DNA of 46,129 nt, taken from contig CAJUCX010000004.1 in the NCBI GenBank assembly GCA_910585195.1, forward strand, positions 1-46,129. Reading direction: 5' to 3'. This document shows, piece after piece, positions 17,444 through 25,753 of the stretch. This DNA comes from an uncultured Christensenellaceae bacterium (GTDB lineage: Bacteria > Bacillota > Clostridia > Christensenellales > CAG-314). Numbering within the stretch: position 1 is the stretch's first letter; each line of letters opens with the position of its first letter. Under the pieces are notes generated by a model, which saw only the letters and a program-made list of their open reading frames with translations, made no database searches and had not been told where the DNA came from. The position numbers and the translations under genes are program-made.

Positions 17444-17671
17444 TCAATCCAATTTATCGAGTTCATCTTGAAAGCGCTGTAAATTTTCTCTTTCGTTTTC
17501 AATCAATGCAGTGTAAGACTTAAAATATTTTACATCCGTTTCGTTTGGCTTTTCGTTGCTTATCAAAGCGTCGATAAGCGCAGCCTGACTGCGCATTCTC
17601 TTTTTTTCAAGCAATTCTATTTCTTTTTGGCTGTACGCCACTGCTTTCATCAAATCGGCTCTCTTTGTCAT
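17444..17671 (-). CDS. Small coiled-coil protein, tandem paralogue B
   Basis: This 75-residue helical protein has a good ribosome binding site (GGAGGG). It contains KEIELLEKKRMRSQAALIDA and NETDVKYFKSYTALIEN, which align without gaps with paralogue A (RSRSIAALLES; NDDDVAFFRAFTQEIES). The two genes lie head to tail with about 194 bases between them, and this copy sits 66 bases after the Hpt gene. The phosphorelay operon could extend through it. Function unknown. Confidence 0.75.
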   Translation of the reverse strand: MTKRADLMKAVAYSQKEIELLEKKRMRSQAALIDALISNEKPNETDVKYFKSYTALIENERENLQRFQDELDKLD

Positions 17672-17737
17672 TATAACCCTCCGCTATATAATTTATCCTA
17701 TTGTTTGCCAAAATTTACCTATCGTTTTTGTCTGCCG

Positions 17738-18094
17738 TTATTTATCCAACTGTAAAATACATTTTACCGTCAGGTCGTAATCTTCTTTTACGCGCTGCAA
17801 AAGAGGCTGCAAACCGTCGCCGAACTCTGTCTTGCCGCGCAGTGCCTCGGTCAAAGCCGTCGCAGACTCTGCAAATCTGGTTATAGACAAATTCATACAA
17901 ACGCCTTTTAACGTATGAGCGGCACGAAAAGCATCTTCGACGTTGCCTGCCTCGACAGACTCGCAAAGCAATTTGTAACTGCCGTCGTCAACGACTTTAA
18001 GTAAAAATCTTGCGACTCTTTCATCGGTGCGCAAACGACTTATTACGTCTTGATAATTTCCACCGAATGCTTCATAACATTGCTGTACCGTCAT
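17738..18094 (-). CDS. Histidine-containing phosphotransfer (Hpt) protein
   Basis: This 118-residue helical protein has the Hpt motif AAHTLKGVCMNL, with the phosphorylatable His near residue 57. It is a stand-alone phosphotransfer domain. It lies 9 bases after the REC/HD-GYP/GGDEF gene and two genes after the hybrid kinase. A relay from the kinase receiver domains through this histidine to the output regulator is therefore likely. Length and motif fit the family well. Confidence 0.88.
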   Translation of the reverse strand: MTVQQCYEAFGGNYQDVISRLRTDERVARFLLKVVDDGSYKLLCESVEAGNVEDAFRAAHTLKGVCMNLSITRFAESATALTEALRGKTEFGDGLQPLLQRVKEDYDLTVKCILQLDK

Positions 18095-18103
18095 AATATA
18101 CTC

Positions 18104-20128
18104 CTATTTTTTGTCTTTGATATCGTTGTAAAAACAATAGTTATTTTTTTTGTTTTTCTTGACGAAGTACATCGCCTCGTCCGCCATCTTAAATAAAGAA
18201 TCATAGTCGCCGGTATAACTTTCCGACGTAACTATGCCCATACTGATGCCGACGCTGAAATCCTTGTAACTTTCCGTCAAGCGTTTGAAGATACGGGCAA
18301 TCTGCGGTTTTACGGTGTTTTTGTATTCCATAAACAAAATAAACTCGTCTCCGCCCATTCTTGCGGCAATATCGGTGCTACGCATATTATTGCGCAGTCT
18401 TTCTGCAATTTCCGCAAGAAGTTCATCGCCGAACAAGTGTCCGTACTGGTCGTTTGCCTCCTTAAAATTATCGAGGTCGAACATCGCAAGCACGTATTTT
18501 TTGCCGTTGTTTTGAGAAAGCATATTTGAAATAACTTTTTTGGCGGCGTTGTAATTGAAAAGTCCTGTTTTGGCGTCGTGGTTCGCCCTCATTTCAAAAT
18601 ACTCCATCGCCTTTATTTCGTCGCTTACGTCAACTATTTTGCCGATTGCGCCTTCTAGTTCTGGCGGCTCGGCATCGTTCCATATCGCTTTGGCGATAAC
18701 TTTGCCCCATTTTTCTTCCCCGCCGATTGTAAGTCTGTATTTGTCAATAATAACGCTGTTTGCGGGGTTTGTGTTGTTTATCATATCGACGAAATGCGCA
18801 AAATCTTCTTTTTTGAAGATTTTTAACCACGCCGCCGATTTGCTAGGCTCGGAAATCATTAACGGCAAACCCAAAATATCCGCACCTCTTTCGGAAAACT
18901 GTAAAGTCTCCGGAATAACGGTATAGTCGAAGGTAATTTCCAACGAAATATCGGACAGATACTGAAATTTTTGTCTTTCGCGCTCCAAAAGTCTTATAGA
19001 CCTGTCGGACGCGCCGCCGCTGTCGTTTTTTAATATTTGTTTTACCGTATCCTGCAATTTTGCTTCTACGTTGCTGCTCATCGAGGCAACGCTCAACTCT
19101 GTTTTTAGACGCGGCAAAATTTCCAACAGACACTCCGTCAACAGCGGATTAAACTGTCCGCACTCTCCGTTCATAATCATTTGAACGGCTTTATCGGGTT
19201 CTATTTTAGGTTTATAACACCTCTCGCCCGTCAAAGCATCGTATACGTCCGCCATAGATACGACTTGCGCCGAAATCGGTATGTCGTCGCCCTTAAGCCC
19301 GTCGGGGTATCCCCTGCCGTCATAGCGCTCGTGGTGCCAACGGCAAATCTGATAGCCCAACTTCAACAGCATTTCGTCTTTGTGGAAAGGTATAGCGTCA
19401 AGCATCTTTGCGCCTTCCACTGTGTGCTGTTTCATAATTTCATGTTCTTCCGGCGTAAATTTACCCGGCTTGTTCAAAATTTCGGGCGGTATGGATATTT
19501 TGCCTATGTCGTGCAACGACGACGCAGTTGCAATCATACGGATTTCATGGTTTGTAAGCGGATATTTGTTTGTCTTTTTTACCAACGCTTCTAACAGCAT
19601 TTGCGTGATAACGTTTACGTGCAAAACGTGCAAACCGCTTTCGCCGTTTCTGAACTCTACTATATGCGACAAAATTTCTATCATAAGGCTGTTGTCTTTT
19701 TCCTTCTGATAGATTTGAGACGACAGCATTTCCGTCATTTCCTGCTGACGGAGACTCAGCATAAAGTTGCTTGAAACGCGGTGTTTTACCGTGCGCTCGT
19801 CAAACGGACGGCTGATATAGTCTATTGCGCCCAAATCGTACGCTCTGTCTATACTTGTACTGCTTGTCTCGGCGGAAATCATAATGACCGGGATAGACTT
19901 TATCCAACCTTTTTGATTCATAACCGCAAGCACTTCGAAGCCGTCCATTTCCGGCATAATAATATCAAGTAACACCAAGGAAATTTCAAGTTCGCGTTCG
20001 TGCAAAATACGTACTGCCTCGACGCCGTTTTCCGCTTCGAGAATATCAAAATCGCTTGAAAGCATATCCGAAAGCAACGCGCGGTTTAATTCCGAATCAT
20101 CTACAATCAAAATATTTCTTCTACTCAT
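18104..20128 (-). CDS. Response regulator with HD-GYP and GGDEF domains
   Basis: This 674-residue protein has a receiver domain (phospho-acceptor Asp near residue 53 in LLDIIMPEMDGF). An HD-GYP domain follows, with HDIGKISIPPEIL near 204 and HHERYDGRGYPDG near 272. A PAS-like linker leads to a C-terminal GGDEF domain with intact MGGDEF near 594 and FDLDNFKEANDQYGH. It can thus in principle both degrade and make cyclic di-GMP. All catalytic signatures look intact. The gene overlaps the kinase gene by 8 bases and has the ribosome binding site GGAGG. The kinase and the Hpt protein are its likely input. Confidence 0.94.
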   Translation of the reverse strand: MSRRNILIVDDSELNRALLSDMLSSDFDILEAENGVEAVRILHERELEISLVLLDIIMPEMDGFEVLAVMNQKGWIKSIPVIMISAETSSTSIDRAYDLGAIDYISRPFDERTVKHRVSSNFMLSLRQQEMTEMLSSQIYQKEKDNSLMIEILSHIVEFRNGESGLHVLHVNVITQMLLEALVKKTNKYPLTNHEIRMIATASSLHDIGKISIPPEILNKPGKFTPEEHEIMKQHTVEGAKMLDAIPFHKDEMLLKLGYQICRWHHERYDGRGYPDGLKGDDIPISAQVVSMADVYDALTGERCYKPKIEPDKAVQMIMNGECGQFNPLLTECLLEILPRLKTELSVASMSSNVEAKLQDTVKQILKNDSGGASDRSIRLLERERQKFQYLSDISLEITFDYTVIPETLQFSERGADILGLPLMISEPSKSAAWLKIFKKEDFAHFVDMINNTNPANSVIIDKYRLTIGGEEKWGKVIAKAIWNDAEPPELEGAIGKIVDVSDEIKAMEYFEMRANHDAKTGLFNYNAAKKVISNMLSQNNGKKYVLAMFDLDNFKEANDQYGHLFGDELLAEIAERLRNNMRSTDIAARMGGDEFILFMEYKNTVKPQIARIFKRLTESYKDFSVGISMGIVTSESYTGDYDSLFKMADEAMYFVKKNKKNNYCFYNDIKDKK

Positions 20129-23100
20129 TTATTCCTCCGCGAAGTTTCGCCACAGTCTTTTTAAGTTTATCCATATCAATAGGTTTTGCTACGTGAGCGT
20201 TCATACCTGCATCAAACGCTTTTTTGATGTCATCGTCGAATGCGTTTGCGGTCATTGCTATTATCGGTATGGTTTTTGCGTCAGGGTGTCCGCACTCGCG
20301 AATTGCCGTAGCAGCCTGATGTCCGTTCATAACAGGCATTTGCACGTCCATAAATATCATATCGTAAGTGCCCTTAGGGCTGTTTTCAAACATTTCCAAC
20401 GCAATTTTTCCGTTTTCGGCAACGGTGCATTTTACGTCTTCTATATCAAGCAATTCCGTCAAAATTTCGGCATTTATTTCGTTGTCCTCAGCCGCCAGGA
20501 TATTAAGTCCGGCAATTGAAATTTCTTCTTCGTCTTCTTTATTGTCCTCTTCGTCTTCTTTGTTGAGTTTTATGACCGCATTGCGGAAGTTGGATACGAA
20601 AAACGGTTTAGGCAAGAACATATCGATGCCAGCCTTTTTAGCGTCGGACTCTATTTCCTCGAAGTTATAAGAAGTCAAAACCATTATAGGCAAGTTATTG
20701 CCGATTGCCTCTCTTATGCGTTTTGCCGTTTCGAGTCCGTCCATTTCAGGCATCTTCCAGTCAAGCAAAAGTATGTCGTATTTTGACTTGCCTTTTTTCA
20801 TAGCGGCAATTTTGTCTATCGCTTCCTTTCCGCTTGTTGCGTACTCTACTTCGACGCCGGTGTCGCTCATAAGTTCTTTAACTTCTATGCAAACGTCTTC
20901 TTCGTCGTCTACAACAAGCATTTTGACGATTTTATGCTGCTGCCAAAACTCCGTCGCGTCCTGATAAGTTTGGGTAACTTTTGCAAGCTCCAACTCTACG
21001 ATAAACTCGCTGCCTTCGCCGCGCACGCTGTTTACGGAAATAGTACCGCCCATAAGGTCTACTATTTGTTTTGTAATAGCCATACCGAGGCCCGTGCCCT
21101 GAATTTCTCTCGTATATGCAGTCGTTTCGCGCGAGAACGGCTCGAAAATTACTTTTACAAAATCTTCGCTCATACCTACGCCGTTGTCTTTTACCGAGAA
21201 ACGCAGGTGAACGTGATTGTGCACCGACTCGTCCATAGACTCTACAGACAAAGTTATCTGCCCGCCGTCAGGCGTATATTTTACCGCGTTGGAAAGCAAG
21301 TTTATCATAATTTGGTTTAAGCGCATTCTGTCGCCGTAAACCATTTCAGGCATACTGCCCTTTGTGCGGATTTCAAATTTTTGCGACTTATTTTGCACCT
21401 GAGTAATTACTATAGAATACAATTCTTCAAGCAACTCAGGGAAATAAAATTCTTCTACGTGAAGAGAACTTTTTCCGCTTTCTATTTTGCTCATATCCAA
21501 AATATCGTTGATAAGGCTTAACATATGATGGCTGGAGAAAGAAATTTTGCGGATGTACTCTTTGACCTTTTCAGGATTTTCAACGTCTTTTGAAAGCAAA
21601 GTCGAAAAACCTATAATAGCATTCATAGGAGTCCTGATGTCGTGCGACATATTTGACAGGAAGTTGCTTTTTGCTTCGTTTGCAGATTTTGCAATATCCA
21701 AAGCCGCTTCCAGATTTGAACGCATTTGACGGTCTTTCGTGCGGTCGGAAAGCATAAGCACGTAACTTGCCTTGCCGTTGTACTCCGACGGATTGATAAG
21801 CAGCCTGAACCAATAATTCGTATGGTCTTTTACGTTTTCCATAGGAAGCTCTTCAATTAAAATTCCGTTGACTGCGCCCTTTGCCGAGTCCTCGGTAAAG
21901 CCGTCAACCTTCTGCATAGAAGCCTTCATAATATTGCCTATGTTGCTTTTTACGCTGTCCAAATCAAGCCCCAACACGGTTTCGACGTTGTTGCTGACGT
22001 AATCGACAGCGCCCGTTTCCGCATCGAACAAAGCAAATATATCGTTTGTGTTGTGCGTAAGCAAATCAAACAAGCCTTCGCGCGATTTAATGATAATTTC
22101 TCTGTCGCGTATTTTGCGTCTGTTGGTAAGTATCATCAACCATACTACCGCGCCGCCGATGCATATAAACATACCGCCCATAACTATAATGGTTATGGTT
22201 CTGAACACCATCATATTGTTGTTTACAATCGCCGACGGAACAACACCCAAAAACATCCAGTCGCTGAACTCGACCGAGTGGTAATTTAAGTAATATTCCT
22301 TGCCGTTGACTTTGAACAACGTTGTATTGCTGCCGTCGGTTTTTTCCGAAGAATAGTTTATCCATATTGTTTGGAGCTCTTCAACGGCAGACTTGCCCAT
22401 ACTGCTTTTTTCCGTCAAAAATTTTATAAAATTGTCTATACCGCCCTGACCTTCCATATGCAGATTTTCGTCAGTGCCCGACTGCAATAAAACAGCGCCG
22501 TCCTCAGGCAAAACGATATAGCAACTGCTTTTGTTTTCAAACGCGTTTATTTCGAGAATGCTCGAAATAGCATTAACGTCAAAAAACAACGCTATTGCAT
22601 TATATTCAAACTGATTTTCCGGTCTTCCGTCCGGGTTGTAATTGTTGTCGCCCTCAAACGGAACCGCAAACATCATAAAACGCTTGTCAGGGTCGTAATC
22701 TTCCGAAACCTCTCCGCTTATGTACTCACGTCTGCAAACGCCACCCACGTCATCTCTGCCGATAAGCTCTCCATACTCGCGCCTTAAATCAAGACCGTAT
22801 GTACCGCCCAGCCTGTCCTTTGCAATGAGATTGCCGTCATCGTCTACTCTTAAAAAGGAAAACCTAGTAAAACCCCATACGCGTTTTTGCTCTTCTATAA
22901 AACTTTGAAACTCCGCTTCGCGGTTGGAATCGTTTGCCGTTACTTTGATATACGGCTCCCAACTGCGCATAGCATTGCGGTAATCGGATACTTTTTGCTG
23001 AAACATCTTGTTTGATTGCGAGTAAATTTCCGAAAGGTGGCTTGCACTTTCGTTAAAAATCTGGCTGGAAACAAACAGCGAGTAGAGAACAATAATCAAA

Positions 23101-23162
23101 GCTACCGCTACCGCCATTGCCGATATAATTAAACCGTAATATAATTTTTCTTTCGATTTCAC
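20121..23162 (-). CDS. Membrane hybrid histidine kinase with two receiver domains
   Basis: The gene encodes 1013 residues starting with GTG, with AGAGG upstream. Helix 9-31 and a second near 330-350 enclose a Cache-like extracellular sensor. A PAS domain follows. The HisKA domain has SHDIRTPMNAIIGF (His near 506) and the ATPase domain GTGLGMAI near 690. Two receiver domains follow, with Asp near 800 (LLLDWKMPEMDG) and near 937 (FMDVQMPVMNG). An acidic linker with repeated EED separates the receivers. It heads the operon that ends in the Hpt protein. The ligand is unknown. Confidence 0.94.
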   Translation of the reverse strand: MKSKEKLYYGLIISAMAVAVALIIVLYSLFVSSQIFNESASHLSEIYSQSNKMFQQKVSDYRNAMRSWEPYIKVTANDSNREAEFQSFIEEQKRVWGFTRFSFLRVDDDGNLIAKDRLGGTYGLDLRREYGELIGRDDVGGVCRREYISGEVSEDYDPDKRFMMFAVPFEGDNNYNPDGRPENQFEYNAIALFFDVNAISSILEINAFENKSSCYIVLPEDGAVLLQSGTDENLHMEGQGGIDNFIKFLTEKSSMGKSAVEELQTIWINYSSEKTDGSNTTLFKVNGKEYYLNYHSVEFSDWMFLGVVPSAIVNNNMMVFRTITIIVMGGMFICIGGAVVWLMILTNRRKIRDREIIIKSREGLFDLLTHNTNDIFALFDAETGAVDYVSNNVETVLGLDLDSVKSNIGNIMKASMQKVDGFTEDSAKGAVNGILIEELPMENVKDHTNYWFRLLINPSEYNGKASYVLMLSDRTKDRQMRSNLEAALDIAKSANEAKSNFLSNMSHDIRTPMNAIIGFSTLLSKDVENPEKVKEYIRKISFSSHHMLSLINDILDMSKIESGKSSLHVEEFYFPELLEELYSIVITQVQNKSQKFEIRTKGSMPEMVYGDRMRLNQIMINLLSNAVKYTPDGGQITLSVESMDESVHNHVHLRFSVKDNGVGMSEDFVKVIFEPFSRETTAYTREIQGTGLGMAITKQIVDLMGGTISVNSVRGEGSEFIVELELAKVTQTYQDATEFWQQHKIVKMLVVDDEEDVCIEVKELMSDTGVEVEYATSGKEAIDKIAAMKKGKSKYDILLLDWKMPEMDGLETAKRIREAIGNNLPIMVLTSYNFEEIESDAKKAGIDMFLPKPFFVSNFRNAVIKLNKEDEEDNKEDEEEISIAGLNILAAEDNEINAEILTELLDIEDVKCTVAENGKIALEMFENSPKGTYDMIFMDVQMPVMNGHQAATAIRECGHPDAKTIPIIAMTANAFDDDIKKAFDAGMNAHVAKPIDMDKLKKTVAKLRGGINE

Positions 23163-23212
23163 CGTATTACCTCTTTTTAAGTCGTTTATGGATTTGATTT
23201 CTATTTTTTTTG

Positions 23213-23249
23213 ACCTTAAATCAACGCATTGCCGTGCGTCGATTTAGGT
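23213..23249. repeat. Inverted repeat in the kinase leader
   Basis: ACCTTAAATCAACGCA and TGCGTCGATTTAGGT pair around a short centre, with one bulge and one mismatch. It lies 51-87 bases upstream of the kinase start. There is no T run on either side that would make it a clear terminator, so it may be an operator or an mRNA structure. The rest of 23250-23429 is very AT-rich and shows no gene. Confidence 0.4.
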
Positions 23250-23429
23250 GCTTATTATTACTTATTTAATCACCGGAATATAAGTTATTTATATATATTT
23301 ATTTAATATTACTATAACCCATTAATCATATTAACATATTAAAAATTTTTTTTCAAGAGATTACATATTGTTTTACTTTGTCAAAAAACAAAAAAACAGC
23401 CCGTAAATGAAATTACATCGGGTTTACAA

Positions 23430-23461
23430 CAAAAAAAAACGGCTGCCTTTACGGCAGCCGT
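23430..23461 (-). terminator. Terminator of the TfoX-like pseudogene
   Basis: A 9-bp perfect GC-rich stem (23439-23447 with 23453-23461) and nine A at 23430-23438, which give a T tail on the minus strand. It starts 6 bases after the stop codon. Confidence 0.85.
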
Positions 23462-23466
23462 AAAAA

Positions 23467-23771
23467 TTACCTTTTCTTTTTAGGCAGCGGCGTAATTTCC
23501 TTCAAAACAGTTATTACGCTTTGCACCTTTTCTCTATCCTCGATATCCAAAACGAAATGCTCTTTCGCGCCGTCATACGGAAACCCCGTTTCCTGCAAAA
23601 GACTGCACAATTCTTCTTTCTTTTTTACGAAACAAGTATTGTCGACACAAGCACTATCGGCTTGTCGTCTACGTATACCGTATATTCGCCGAACATTTTG
23701 CGGTAACGCACTTCGCCCAAACCCTGCAACTGCTCCGTAACAAAATCAATGTAACTTAAATCCGTAGCCAT
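23467..23771 (-). pseudogene. TfoX N-terminal-like protein, frameshifted
   Basis: Reading from the ATG at 23771, the protein begins with a TfoX_N-like fold (TEQLQGLGEVRYRKMFGEY, then VYVDDKPIVLV) but stops early, near 23628. One base is missing near 23644-23645: adding one G restores the frame as VCDNTCFVKKKEELC and so on to a normal end PLPKKKR at 23467. The restored length, about 101 residues, fits the family. The downstream frame keeps coding character and is followed directly by a terminator, so the break is recent or is an assembly error. Confidence 0.75.
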
Positions 23772-23860
23772 ATAAGAGTTATATATGCTCCGCACAGACT
23801 TTGTCAACATGAAAAAAGCCTGCCGTAAGTTTTTGTCCTCACAAAATTTTAATGCAATTA

Positions 23861-23889
23861 TTTACTCCGCTTGACCTTTGTGATAAAAT
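23861..23889 (+). promoter_or_regulatory. Promoter of the DUF2974 gene, apparently leaderless
   Basis: TTTACT (23861-23866), 17 bases, TAAAAT (23884-23889). Only 7 bases separate the -10 box from the ATG at 23897, so the RNA would begin at or next to the start codon. No ribosome binding site is present. Confidence 0.55.
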
Positions 23890-23896
23890 ATCGCTT

Positions 23897-25000
23897 ATGA
23901 ATATAATAGACGACGTAAAAGCGATGCAAAACGTAACTTTTGAAAATACTCCCTTTAACGAAGTTGACAGCCTTGTATTTTCGCTGTTGTCGTATTTTAA
24001 TTGGGAAACTTTGCTTAATGAAAACACTCGACTTAAATTTTCGGAAATAGACGGCGAAAAAATAGAAGTACCCAAACACTGCAAAGAAAGATTCAAAAAT
24101 CACTATCGACTGCTTAAAGCGGTGCTTTCGTCAAACAGATATAAAGATTTTTGTATGTCAGACTTTGTCAACGACAGCGATATTCATACGGAAAAACAGT
24201 TTTGCGCCGTTTGCTTTTTCGATACAGAATTTGCTTACGTTGCTTTCCGCGGAACCGACGCCACGGTAGTAGGCTGGAAAGAAGACGTAAATCTTTCTTT
24301 TATGAAGGAAGTGCCGGCGCAGACGCACAGCGTGCAATACTTGGAAGAAATCGCCAAAAAATATCCCACTCACAAAATAATAACCGGCGGACACTCCAAA
24401 GGCGGCAACCTTGCCATCTACTCTGCCGTAAAAGCCTCCGACGAAGTCAAAACGCGCATTACGGAAATTTACTGCCACGACGGACCGGGGTTCAAAAAAG
24501 AGTTTTGCCTTTCAGACGAATATTTGCAGGCTTCCAAAAAAATCAAAAAGACGGTGCCCTATTCTTCCATAGTAGGTATGCTTATGGAAAACCCTACGCC
24601 CTATGACGTAATAGACAGCAAAAGCGTGTCGATATTTCAGCACAACCCATACAAATGGCTTGTGGAAAATCACGCGTTCGTGCCGAAGCCGCACCTCAAC
24701 CCAAACTGGTTTTATTTTGACGAATCTATAAACAGGTGGATAGAAACCTTAACCGACGAAGAACGCGAAAAATTTTTTGACGAGATATTTACCTTTTTTG
24801 ACACGGCAGGTATAACCGAGTTTAAGTCCAAAAAGGAAAACTTTGCCTTGATAATGAAAAACTTGCGCAAAATTTACTCCTCCTTTCGCAATCTCGGAGA
24901 AGAAACAAAAACTTTTTTGGGCAAAACAATAAGAAAACTGCTTTCTATCTTGTCGGAAGAGAGAAAAAACAACGATAAAAAAGATGATGATAAAAAATAA
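23897..25000 (+). CDS. DUF2974 (Mbeg1-like) alpha/beta-hydrolase
   Basis: This 367-residue protein starts at the ATG at 23897, which gives the usual family beginning (NTPFNEVDSLVFSLLSYFNW). It has an alpha/beta-hydrolase core with AFRGTDATVVGWKED and the nucleophile elbow GGHSKGGNLA. The later DGPG is typical of the DUF2974 family. The C-terminal tail is lysine-rich. No signal peptide is seen, so it is cytoplasmic. The substrate is not known. There is no Shine-Dalgarno sequence, and the promoter abuts the start. Confidence 0.88.
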   Translation: MNIIDDVKAMQNVTFENTPFNEVDSLVFSLLSYFNWETLLNENTRLKFSEIDGEKIEVPKHCKERFKNHYRLLKAVLSSNRYKDFCMSDFVNDSDIHTEKQFCAVCFFDTEFAYVAFRGTDATVVGWKEDVNLSFMKEVPAQTHSVQYLEEIAKKYPTHKIITGGHSKGGNLAIYSAVKASDEVKTRITEIYCHDGPGFKKEFCLSDEYLQASKKIKKTVPYSSIVGMLMENPTPYDVIDSKSVSIFQHNPYKWLVENHAFVPKPHLNPNWFYFDESINRWIETLTDEEREKFFDEIFTFFDTAGITEFKSKKENFALIMKNLRKIYSSFRNLGEETKTFLGKTIRKLLSILSEERKNNDKKDDDKK

Positions 25001-25005
25001 ATTTG

Positions 25006-25032
25006 AAAAAACCGTTGACACAGCGGTTTTTT
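25006..25032 (+). terminator. Terminator of the DUF2974 gene, overlapping the cupin promoter
   Basis: A 12-bp stem (25006-25017 with 25021-25032, one G-T wobble) with loop ACA ends in a T run. The stem and loop contain the -35 box of the next gene (TTGACA, 25015-25020). Confidence 0.75.
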
Positions 25033-25069
25033 TATGTTATCTTCTTGTTGTAACTGATATGGTTACAAC
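25015..25069 (+). promoter_or_regulatory. Cupin promoter with a palindromic operator at the start point
   Basis: TTGACA (25015-25020), 17 bases, TATCTT (25038-25043). A palindrome with 8-bp arms, GTTGTAAC-7-GTTACAAC (25047-25069), covers the expected transcription start, a repressor-type position. Confidence 0.6.
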
Positions 25070-25197
25070 TAAAACGCTTTTATTTGACCTTTTGCCGTAA
25101 AAGACATTACGCAGCAAAGCAAAACAGTGTTTGGTCGTAAACAACGACAACAATCGATTTTGTTTTCATAAAGTCAGTTGCAAAAATCATCAAACAG

Positions 25198-25216
25198 TTG
25201 TAACAAAACGTTACAA
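25198..25216 (+). promoter_or_regulatory. Second TTGTAAC/GTTACAA palindrome before the cupin gene
   Basis: TTGTAAC (25198-25204), 5 bases, GTTACAA (25210-25216). It has the same arms as the site at 25047-25069 with a shorter spacer, 16 bases ahead of the ribosome binding site. It could be an auxiliary operator or, as RNA, a hairpin close to the AAGGAGG. Confidence 0.45.
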
Positions 25217-25246
25217 AATTATCAAAATTTCAAGGAGGAACAAACA

Positions 25247-25645
25247 ATGGCAAAAAATTATTCGGTTATGAACGTAGGAACTTTCGGCAAAGACTTGGAG
25301 GCAGCCGGCAGAATTATGGCGGAAAAAGAACTGGGTCTTACCGGTTGCGAACTTTCTTTCAACTGCTCTGCACCCGAGCAATTTCTTCCTTTCGTGCACG
25401 CGCACAAAGACAACGAGGAAGTTTATATCGTACTTAGCGGCAAAGGCAAATTTATGGCAGACGGAGAAGAATTTGAAGTAAAAGAAGGCTCTGTAGTGCG
25501 CGTTGCCCCATTGGTAGGCAGAGCTATCAAGGCAGAAGGCGGAAAACTCACCTACATCTGCATACAGGCAAGCGCAGGCAGCCTTAAACAAGCAACTATG
25601 GACGACGCAGCCGTCTGTGAAGAAAAAGCATCTTGGATGAAATAA
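25247..25645 (+). CDS. Single-domain cupin protein
   Basis: The gene encodes 132 residues with a strong ribosome binding site, AAGGAGG. The cupin motif 1 region is seen as FVHAHKDNEEVYIVLSGKGK (His-x-His and a Glu suitable for metal binding), followed by EFEVKEGSVVRVAP as motif 2. Small cupins of this type bind a metal and may act as isomerases, dioxygenases or sensors; no activity can be assigned. Two palindromic sites in the promoter region suggest it is induced by a regulator not present here. Confidence 0.88.
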   Translation: MAKNYSVMNVGTFGKDLEAAGRIMAEKELGLTGCELSFNCSAPEQFLPFVHAHKDNEEVYIVLSGKGKFMADGEEFEVKEGSVVRVAPLVGRAIKAEGGKLTYICIQASAGSLKQATMDDAAVCEEKASWMK

Positions 25646-25653
25646 CTTAACGC

Positions 25654-25687
25654 AAAAAAAACGGCGGACAATATCCGCCGTTTTTTT
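25654..25687. terminator. Bidirectional terminator
   Basis: ACGGCGGA/TCCGCCGT stem with loop CAATA, flanked by eight A and seven T. It serves the cupin gene and is suited to the converging minus-strand gene ending at 25754. Confidence 0.9.
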
Positions 25688-25753
25688 ATAATCATTTTTA
25701 TTTAAGTCGATTGTTAAACCATCTGCCGACTGTTATGTCGATAGAATCTTGCG

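Noticed and set aside
25198..25216. TnrA/GlnR site
   Set aside because: This copy fits TGTNA-N7-TNACA, but the related site at 25047-25069 has a 9-base spacing, so the match is probably accidental.
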